This document shows positions 7,562-13,650 of a stretch of 21,023 bases of DNA, piece after piece. Source of the stretch: JALHRI01 sp044351685 (lineage in GTDB: Bacteria > Pseudomonadota > Alphaproteobacteria > Rickettsiales > UBA3002); NCBI GenBank assembly GCA_044351685.1, contig JBILFK010000010.1, positions 1 to 21,023 on the forward strand, read 5' to 3'. The notes beneath the pieces are model-generated. The model worked only from the letters and a program-made list of their open reading frames with translations, searched no databases and had not been told where the DNA came from. Positions within the stretch are counted from its first letter, which is position 1; every line of letters begins with the position of its first letter. The position numbers and the translations under genes were made by a program.

Positions 7562-8352
7562 TGGGTTACGCGCATCTCACATGTGACATCGATTCACGTG
7601 GGGTAGCCAGCATTCTGCTGAACCGCCCGCAGGTGCATAATGCGTTTGATAGTGCGCTGATTGCCGAAATCACCGAGTGTTTTAAAAATCTATCGAGTGA
7701 CGCATCGGTGCGTATCGCGGTGCTGGCGGGCAACGGTAAATCGTTTTGCGCGGGCGGCGATCTGAACTGGATGCGCAGCATGAAAGATTTTTCACGCGCC
7801 GAGAATATAGCCGATAGCGAAACGCTGGCCACTATGTATGCCACGCTGCACAGCTTCCCCAAACCGCTGATTGGCGTGGTGCATGGTGCAGCACTTGGTG
7901 GTGGTTCGGGCCTTGCGGCCGTGTGCGATTATGTGGTGGCCGCCGAGGATGCCAGTTTTGGGTTTACTGAAACGCGCATTGGTATTTTGCCCGCCGTTAT
8001 TTCGCCCTATGCACTCGAGAAAATTGGTGTTTCGGCGGCGCGTGCCTATTTCATTTCCGGCATGCGTTTTAGCGCACAAACTGCAAAAGAAATTGGGCTG
8101 GTGCACCGCGTGGTAGCACGCGATACCTTGCCGCAGGCACGCGAAGAAGCGATTGCAGAATTTTTGAAAGCCGCACCCGAAGCTAGCATCAAAGCCAAAG
8201 CGCTGATTCGTGAACTACAAAAGAAAGGCTCGCCGGAGGCCGCACGCAGCCTGACAATTGAAACCATCGCCGATGCACGCATCAGCGCCGAAGGGCAAGA
8301 AGGCATGGATGCATTGCTGAATAGCCGCCCTGCAAAATGGGTGCAGCCATGA
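7561..8352 (+). CDS. liuC: Methylglutaconyl-CoA hydratase (crotonase family)
   Basis: This 263-residue crotonase hydrates 3-methylglutaconyl-CoA to HMG-CoA. The oxyanion-hole segments are visible as KSFCAGGDLNWM and GAALGGGSGLAAVCD, and the acidic active-site region as GFTETRIGILPAVISPY. The DLNWM and LPAVISPY pieces are characteristic of LiuC-type hydratases. ATG 7561 overlaps the carboxylase stop by one base (TGATG). A GTG directly before it at 7558 is also possible. The ribosome site is not obvious, so translation is probably coupled to the upstream gene. Its stop overlaps the next start in ATGA. Confidence 0.93.
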   Translation: MGYAHLTCDIDSRGVASILLNRPQVHNAFDSALIAEITECFKNLSSDASVRIAVLAGNGKSFCAGGDLNWMRSMKDFSRAENIADSETLATMYATLHSFPKPLIGVVHGAALGGGSGLAAVCDYVVAAEDASFGFTETRIGILPAVISPYALEKIGVSAARAYFISGMRFSAQTAKEIGLVHRVVARDTLPQAREEAIAEFLKAAPEASIKAKALIRELQKKGSPEAARSLTIETIADARISAEGQEGMDALLNSRPAKWVQP

Positions 8353-9848
8353 CAACAAACATCACTCGCCTGCTGATTGCCAATCGCGGTGAAATTGCCT
8401 GCCGCATTATTGCCACTTGCAAGGTGATGGGTATTGAAACCGTGACAGTGTTTGCCGCCGATGACCGGGATTTGCCGCATGCGTATTTAAGTGATATGGC
8501 GGTGGAGTTGGCGGGTAATTCGCTTGCGGAAACCTATTTGAATATCCCCGCACTGATCGATGCCGCCAAACGCACTGGCGCCAATGCCATTCACCCCGGC
8601 TACGGGTTTTTGTCGGAAAATGCGGCATTCGCCGAAGCGGTGGTGAAGGCCGGGCTTATTTTTGTGGGCCCACCCGCGAAGGTCATTGCACAAATGGGCG
8701 ATAAAGCGGCTTCGCGTATTTTGTGCCAATCGATTGGTGTGCCAACGGTTCCCGGCTATGATGGCGAAAGCACTGATGTAACATTGCTTGCGAAAGAAGC
8801 CGAAAAAATTGGTTACCCCGTGCTGGTAAAAGCCGCAGCGGGCGGTGGTGGCAAGGGCATGCGCATTGTGGAGGCTGCCAGCGATTTAGCGGCCGCGCTT
8901 ACCTCGGCGCGCTCAGAGGCAAAAAACGCCTTTGGCGATAACCGTTTGCTGCTTGAAAAATATCTGCTCGAGCCGCGCCATATTGAAGTGCAGGTGTTTT
9001 CGGATACGCACGGCAACCATTTGCATTTGTTCGAGCGCGAATGTTCGATTCAGCGGCGCCACCAGAAAATTATCGAAGAAAGCCCATCGGCCACCTTGCC
9101 GGAAGCCACGCGTGCGGCGATGGTGAGTGCCGCTACCACCATCACCAAACATATTGGCTATGTGGGGGCGGGTACGGTGGAATTTATTCTCGACCGCGAG
9201 GGGAATTTTTATTTCCTCGAAATGAATACGCGCTTGCAAGTAGAACACCCCGTCACCGAACTGATTACCGGGTTGGATTTGGTGAAGATGCAAATTGAAG
9301 TGGCGCAAGGCAAGCCACTCGCGCTTACGCAAAACGATATTACACGCCGAGGACATGCGATTGAAGTGCGGCTTTACGGCGAAGATTGTGCGCGCGATTT
9401 TATGCCATCGCCCGGCACACTCAAACAATTCTCTCTACCGCAATTACCGCATGTGCGCTGCGAAAATGGCTACCGCGCTGGCAACATTGTTTCTGCCAGC
9501 TATGACCCGATGGTGGCGAAATTAGCGGTGTGGGGTGCCACCCGCGCCGAGGCTACGGCGCGCATGTTAAACGCGCTGGCAAACACCCACATCAGCGGCA
9601 TGACAAGCAACCGCGATTTCCTGATGCGCGTGCTGCAAACCGAAGCCTTCGCCAAGGGCGCCACCACCACCAACTTTATCCGCGAGCATAAAGATGCGCT
9701 GTTTGCCTATCATCTGAATGATGAAGACACTGCACGTATTGCTGCCGCGTACCTGTTGCTGACAGGTAGTGCGGCTGCTGCAACATCGGGTGCGGCGCTC
9801 ACTGAACATTCCGCCTGGACACACCCAAAACTGGCAGGTGCACGATGA
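8349..9848 (+). CDS. liuD: Methylcrotonyl-CoA carboxylase alpha, biotin carboxylase part only
   Basis: This 499-residue protein holds a complete biotin carboxylase: LLIANRGEIACRI at the N-terminus, HPGYGFLSEN, the ATP-grasp loop GGGGKGMR, RRHQKIIEE, and FLEMNTRLQVEHPVTE. It carboxylates biotin using ATP and bicarbonate. Normal MCC alpha subunits are about 650-670 residues with BT and BCCP domains fused on. Here the chain ends soon after the BC domain (HPKLAGAR), and the remaining domains are in the next gene, with which it shares a 4-bp ATGA overlap. Combined length is about 668 residues, so this is a clean split and not a loss. Start 8349 is chosen for the ATGA overlap with the hydratase; ATG 8337 is the alternative. 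Bacillus yngH/yngHB is a comparable split. Confidence 0.92.
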   Translation: MTTNITRLLIANRGEIACRIIATCKVMGIETVTVFAADDRDLPHAYLSDMAVELAGNSLAETYLNIPALIDAAKRTGANAIHPGYGFLSENAAFAEAVVKAGLIFVGPPAKVIAQMGDKAASRILCQSIGVPTVPGYDGESTDVTLLAKEAEKIGYPVLVKAAAGGGGKGMRIVEAASDLAAALTSARSEAKNAFGDNRLLLEKYLLEPRHIEVQVFSDTHGNHLHLFERECSIQRRHQKIIEESPSATLPEATRAAMVSAATTITKHIGYVGAGTVEFILDREGNFYFLEMNTRLQVEHPVTELITGLDLVKMQIEVAQGKPLALTQNDITRRGHAIEVRLYGEDCARDFMPSPGTLKQFSLPQLPHVRCENGYRAGNIVSASYDPMVAKLAVWGATRAEATARMLNALANTHISGMTSNRDFLMRVLQTEAFAKGATTTNFIREHKDALFAYHLNDEDTARIAAAYLLLTGSAAAATSGAALTEHSAWTHPKLAGAR

Positions 9849-10354
9849 GCACGATGTTGCATATCGATGGGCAGGAAGTGGTGCTAGATAATGTGCAGCG
9901 CAAAGGCGCTACGCTGACCATTACCTATAAAGGCGTGCCATATCACTTTCGTGCCGAGCGCTTGCCAGATGGCACGCAGCTGCTGGCACAAGAAATCGCT
10001 GAAGGTGTGTGGCAACGCACCCCTGGCCATGTTTGGCAAAGCGGTAAAGATACCAAGCGTGTGCAACTGGGTGCGCTGGAAGCGAAAGTTACTACAGGCG
10101 CTAAAGCAGAAGCGGGGCAGGGTGCAAGTGCATTAAGCCCGCTGGCACCCATGCCGGGTCTGGTGCGGCAAATTCTGGTAGCGGTGGGTGATGTGGTAAA
10201 ATCCGGCCAACCGGTTGCCGTGATGGAAGCGATGAAACTGCAAATGACACTTTCTGCTGGTGGTGATGGCACGGTGGAAGCGGTGCTGGTGAAGGAAGGC
10301 GATATGATCCCCGAAGGCACCGAGCTAGTGCGCATGGTTGCCAAAAATGCATGA
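9845..10354 (+). CDS. Methylcrotonyl-CoA carboxylase alpha, BT-BCCP part
   Basis: This 169-residue protein carries the remainder of an MCC alpha subunit. Residues 1 to about 80 are beta-rich and correspond to the BT linker domain that docks the beta subunit (VVLDNVQRKGATLTITYKG). An Ala/Gly-rich hinge follows near residues 80-97. The C-terminal biotinyl domain starts at SPLAPMPGLV and contains MEAMKLQ, with Lys131 as the biotin attachment site. ATG 9845 sits inside the ATGA overlap with the biotin carboxylase gene, implying coupled translation and near-equal amounts of both parts. Its stop overlaps the HMG-CoA lyase start by 8 bases. It could in principle serve more than one carboxylase, but no second one is seen. 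Confidence 0.92.
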   Translation: MSTMLHIDGQEVVLDNVQRKGATLTITYKGVPYHFRAERLPDGTQLLAQEIAEGVWQRTPGHVWQSGKDTKRVQLGALEAKVTTGAKAEAGQGASALSPLAPMPGLVRQILVAVGDVVKSGQPVAVMEAMKLQMTLSAGGDGTVEAVLVKEGDMIPEGTELVRMVAKNA

Positions 10355-11228
10355 TATCACGCTGATCGATGTGGGCGCGCGCGACGGGTTGCAAAACGAA
10401 AAAGCCGCGGTGAATTTACCTGCACAGGCGAAAGTTGCATTTATTCGTGCGCTTGCCGCGTGCGGGCTTACGCGTATTGAAGCGGGAAGTTTTGTGCACC
10501 CGAAAGCGGTGCCGGCCATGGCCAATAGCGATGAGGTAGCCGCGCTGTTAGCGCCAGTGGAAGCCGAATACCCGGATGTTGTTTTTTCGTATCTGGTGCC
10601 AAACTTGCGTGGGCTAGAGCGTGCGAAAATTGCGCGTGCTAAAGAGATCGCGATTTTTCTGGCGCTTTCAGAAAGTTTTTCGAAAGCCAATATCAATGCC
10701 AGTGTCGAAGAATCTTTCGCCGCCATAGCGCCTACCATTCAGGCAGCGCGCGATGCAGGCATGCGTGTGCGCGGGTACCTTTCCAATGTGTTTGGCTACA
10801 CTGATTTACCCTTCAGCCCTGATATGGTCGCGGCGCGCAGCAAACAGCTTTTGGCACTCGGGTGCTTTGAAGTTTCGCTGGGTGATACCACGGCGCTTGG
10901 CACACCCGACATGGTAGAGCAGGTGATTACAGCGCTGCACAACCACGCGGTGCCACTTGAAACTATTGCCATGCATTTCCACGACACTAGCGGGCGGGCG
11001 ATTGAAAACGTGGCACGTTCTTATGCGCTAGGCATTCGCAGTTTTGATGCGGCAACCGGGGGGCTTGGTGGCTGCCCTTATGCCAATAGCCCCAAGGGTA
11101 ATTTGGCGATGGAGGCGCTGGTAGCATGGTGCAGCGTCAACAATATTGGTTGCGAAGTGCATGATGCCGAAGGCCTTGCCAAGGCCGGGCAGCAGATTCG
11201 TGGCATTATGGGTAAGCAGGCAGCGTAA
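10347..11228 (+). CDS. liuE: Hydroxymethylglutaryl-CoA lyase
   Basis: This 293-residue lyase cleaves HMG-CoA to acetyl-CoA and acetoacetate, the last step of leucine breakdown. Family features are clear: VGARDGLQNEK at the N-terminus (Arg12, Asp13), EAGSFVHPKAVPAM, the metal-binding MHFHDTSG, and the signature GGLGGCPYA with catalytic Cys243. ATG 10347 is used because MHDITLIDVG matches the family start; a TTG three codons upstream is unlikely. The start lies inside the end of the BT-BCCP gene. The usual VGPRDG motif reads VGARDG here, a mild variation. No acetoacetate-activating enzyme is present in the window. Confidence 0.94.
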   Translation: MHDITLIDVGARDGLQNEKAAVNLPAQAKVAFIRALAACGLTRIEAGSFVHPKAVPAMANSDEVAALLAPVEAEYPDVVFSYLVPNLRGLERAKIARAKEIAIFLALSESFSKANINASVEESFAAIAPTIQAARDAGMRVRGYLSNVFGYTDLPFSPDMVAARSKQLLALGCFEVSLGDTTALGTPDMVEQVITALHNHAVPLETIAMHFHDTSGRAIENVARSYALGIRSFDAATGGLGGCPYANSPKGNLAMEALVAWCSVNNIGCEVHDAEGLAKAGQQIRGIMGKQAA

Positions 11229-11230
11229 AT

Positions 11231-11255
11231 GCAGTTGTAAGCAGGCGAAAACTGC
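11231..11255 (+). other. Inverted repeat between HMG-CoA lyase and decarboxylase genes
   Basis: GCAGTT (11231-11236) and AACTGC (11250-11255) can pair across a 13-nt loop in the 56-bp gap after the HMG-CoA lyase stop. No U-run follows, so it is not a standard intrinsic terminator. It could modestly change the level of the last gene, or be chance. Confidence 0.25.
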
Positions 11256-11284
11256 GATACACGCAAGGAAATAAGTGAGGGATT

Positions 11285-12952
11285 ATGAGCGCAACCGTTG
11301 GATCATTTTTATTCGATTACCTGCACAAAAAAGGGGTTACCCATGTGTTCGGGATTCCGGGCGATTTTGCGCTGCCCACCTTTCGTTGGCTTGAGGCCTC
11401 TGAACTGAAAGTGATTACCATGACGCACGAGCCAAGCGTTGGCTTCGCGGCCGATGCCTATGCGCGCCTGAACGGGCTTGGTGTTGCTTGCGTTACTTAC
11501 TGCGTGGGTGGCCTCAATATGCTTAATTCGGTGGCATGTGCGTATGCTGAAAAAAGCCCCGTGCTGGTGATTACCGGTGGCCCTTCCCCCGCGGATCGCA
11601 AAGGCGATGCGCTGATTCACCACAAGGTGCGCACTTTCGATACGCAGCGCCGCATCTTTGAAGAAGTCACCTGCGCGACTGCCGTATTGCTGGACCCGGA
11701 AACGGCCGCAGGCGAAATTATGCGCGTGGTGGAAGCCGTGCTTGAGCATTCGCGTCCGGGCTATATTGAAATTCCGTTCGATGTGGTGGATATGCCGATT
11801 ACGCATATTCCGGCCGAAAAACCACGCGTGGTAGCCACCAGCAACCCCGATAATTTACACGCGATGATCGAAGATGCTGTGGCAGCCATTAACGCATCGA
11901 AGCAGCCAGTGATCATTGCCGATATCGAGTTGCACCGCCACGGGCTGGTGGAAGAGGCACTGGCGATTGCCGCGAAATTTAACATTCCGGTGGCATCGAC
12001 GTTGCTATCAAAATCCATCATCAGCGAATCGCACCCGCTGGCGATTGGTGTGTATTCGGGCCCACTTTCGGATGCCAGCGTGCAAAAATATGTCGAGGAA
12101 TCGGATTGCCTGATTATGCTTGGCGCCTTTATCACCGATGTGTGGTCGGGCTTTATGAGCACCACCTCGAAGCTGAACCGCAAACACTCGCTCGTGTGCA
12201 CCACCGAAAAAATGCAAATCGGTGCACGCACCTACGAGCATGTCGTGCTAAAAGAATTTTTGCAGCAATTACTGAATGCACCGGTGAACAAGCGCACACT
12301 TGGCGCTTTGCCACAGGTAACGCCAGCACCCACACCGCTGAATGACGGCGAAATTTCGCAGCCCATTTCGATTGAAAGCTTCTTCCGTATTGTCGGCTTA
12401 CATGCCGCTGAAAATAGCACTATTGTGTGCGACACGGGCGATGCGCTGTTTGGTGCGATGAAAATGCACATCAAGGAATCGAACAACTTTTTGGCCGATG
12501 CCTATTATCTCTCGATGGGGTTTGCGGTGCCTGCTGCCATAGGCGCAATGGCCGCGCAACCGAATGATCGCGTGATTGCGATTGTGGGTGACGGTGCATT
12601 CCAGATGACAGGGATTGAACTTTCCACCGCCGCCAAGTTTGGAATGAAACCAATTGTGTTCGTGATCAACAACGATGGTTACGGCACGCAGCGCTTTATT
12701 CTTGATGGGCCTTTCAACGAAATTCTGCGTTGGAACTACACTAAGCTCACCGACATGTTTGGCGTGGGTGTTTCCATGAAAGTGACCACCAACGGTGAAC
12801 TGCAAACCGCCTTCAAGCAAGCGATTGCCGGCGATACGCTGACGCTGATCGAGGTGATCGTGCCGCGCGATGCCTGCAGCCCAAGCCTGCGCCGTGTGGG
12901 TGAAGAGTTGGGCAAGCTGCGTGATAAAGATAAACGCGATAAAGCGGCTTAG
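11285..12952 (+). CDS. ThDP-dependent 2-oxo acid decarboxylase (IpdC/PPDC/KdcA family)
   Basis: This 555-residue enzyme non-oxidatively decarboxylates a 2-oxo acid to an aldehyde. Catalytic features of the pyruvate decarboxylase family are in place: Asp27 in GIPGDFALP, Glu49 in THEPSVGFAADAYAR, the His112-His113 pair in LIHHKVRTFDTQ, and the ThDP motif from Gly435 (GDGAFQMTG) to Asn462-Asn463. The N-terminal half closely resembles Azospirillum phenylpyruvate decarboxylase as I recall it. The residue equivalent to the catalytic Glu473 of Zymomonas PDC is Gln469 (NDGYGTQ). GAGGG lies just before ATG 11285. The gene follows the leucine cluster by 56 nt, so 2-oxoisocaproate is the contextual substrate guess. 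Phenylpyruvate or indolepyruvate would fit the family equally well. Confidence 0.88.
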   Translation: MSATVGSFLFDYLHKKGVTHVFGIPGDFALPTFRWLEASELKVITMTHEPSVGFAADAYARLNGLGVACVTYCVGGLNMLNSVACAYAEKSPVLVITGGPSPADRKGDALIHHKVRTFDTQRRIFEEVTCATAVLLDPETAAGEIMRVVEAVLEHSRPGYIEIPFDVVDMPITHIPAEKPRVVATSNPDNLHAMIEDAVAAINASKQPVIIADIELHRHGLVEEALAIAAKFNIPVASTLLSKSIISESHPLAIGVYSGPLSDASVQKYVEESDCLIMLGAFITDVWSGFMSTTSKLNRKHSLVCTTEKMQIGARTYEHVVLKEFLQQLLNAPVNKRTLGALPQVTPAPTPLNDGEISQPISIESFFRIVGLHAAENSTIVCDTGDALFGAMKMHIKESNNFLADAYYLSMGFAVPAAIGAMAAQPNDRVIAIVGDGAFQMTGIELSTAAKFGMKPIVFVINNDGYGTQRFILDGPFNEILRWNYTKLTDMFGVGVSMKVTTNGELQTAFKQAIAGDTLTLIEVIVPRDACSPSLRRVGEELGKLRDKDKRDKAA

Positions 12953-13054
12953 TGTTTTTTTGCTGCGGCCGAGCACGTTCTGTGCTTGCCTTCGCGCCGC
13001 TTCGCGGGCTCATGGCTGACTCGGTTCTACTGAACCTCGCATCACAGAAATGAT
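12953..13054. other. Convergent intergenic region with three small hairpins
   Basis: This gap separates the decarboxylase gene from greB, which converges on it. A seven-T run at 12955-12961 follows the decarboxylase stop but has no stable hairpin in front of it. Three short inverted repeats follow: AGCAC/GTGCT (12972-12986), CCGC/GCGG (12997-13007) and GGTTC/GAACC around TACT (13023-13036). None is followed by a U-run on either strand, so a bidirectional terminator is possible but not shown. Confidence 0.35.
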
Positions 13055-13612
13055 TTAATGTTCTACGATGTATTTTATCGTAATCACTTCCAGCGATTCG
13101 CTGCCGGTGGGGGTGCGTAGTTCCACAACGTCGCCTACGCGGGCTTTCATCAGGGCTTTGGCCACTGGTGAAATCCAGCTGATTTTTCCGCGCTCTACAT
13201 CCAGCTCGTCGGTGCCGACTAAGGTCACGGTATGTTCGCTATCGTCGGCGCGCGCGTAGGTGACGGTGGCGCCAAAAAACACCTGCTTTAATTGCTGTTG
13301 CTGGGCCGGGTCGACCAGCTCGGCAGAATCGAGGCGTTTGGTAAGATAGCGAACGCGCTTATCGATTTCGCGCAGGCGTTTTTTGCCGTAAATATAATCA
13401 CCATTTTCCGAGCGATCACCATTGCCTGCCGCCCAGGAAACGATCTCTACGATTTTTGGGCGCTCGGTGTAAAGCAGCTGTTTCAACTCCGCTTGCAGTG
13501 CTGCGAAGCCCGTGGGGGTCATGTAGTTTGTTATCAGTGCGGGTGCGGCATCTTCGGGCGCGATATCATCATCTGTATCGTTGTCGGATTCTTTGGTGAA
13601 GGCTTTGCTCAT
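13055..13612 (-). CDS. greB: Transcription elongation factor GreB
   Basis: This 185-residue factor rescues backtracked RNA polymerase by stimulating transcript cleavage. After an acidic N-terminal extension of about 28 residues comes NYMTPTGFAAL and the coiled-coil with the tip GDRSENGDYIYGKKRLREID, which carries the Asp/Glu residues inserted into the polymerase channel. The C-terminal domain contains VFFGATVTYA and SPVAKALMKARVGD. The YIYGKKRLREIDKRVRYL stretch and overall form mark GreB and not GreA. Acidic extensions of this kind are, as I recall, common in alphaproteobacterial GreB. There is no Shine-Dalgarno sequence before ATG 13612. A sigma70-like promoter ends 6 nt upstream, so the mRNA may be leaderless. 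Confidence 0.93.
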   Translation of the reverse strand: MSKAFTKESDNDTDDDIAPEDAAPALITNYMTPTGFAALQAELKQLLYTERPKIVEIVSWAAGNGDRSENGDYIYGKKRLREIDKRVRYLTKRLDSAELVDPAQQQQLKQVFFGATVTYARADDSEHTVTLVGTDELDVERGKISWISPVAKALMKARVGDVVELRTPTGSESLEVITIKYIVEH

Positions 13613-13647
13613 GGCACCAGTATGCGCGCAGTGGCGATGAATTTCAA
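13613..13647 (-). promoter_or_regulatory. Putative leaderless promoter of greB
   Basis: Read on the minus strand: TTGAAA (plus bases 13642-13647, 5 of 6 consensus), a 17-bp spacer, CATACT (13619-13624, 4 of 6), then six bases GGTGCC and the ATG of greB. A start 6-7 nt after the -10 falls on the initiation codon. The whole promoter fits inside the 38-bp gap after the exonuclease gene, so greB need not rely on read-through. Confidence 0.55.
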
Positions 13648-13650
13648 GGG

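Noticed and set aside
5972..10354. Geranyl-CoA carboxylase instead of methylcrotonyl-CoA carboxylase
   Set aside because: HMG-CoA lyase and methylglutaconyl-CoA hydratase genes are in the same operon, and no other acyclic-terpene genes are seen.
12398..12976. Minus-strand reading frame (192 codons) opposite the decarboxylase gene
   Set aside because: Same reason: opposite a well-supported gene, low-complexity composition and no family resemblance.
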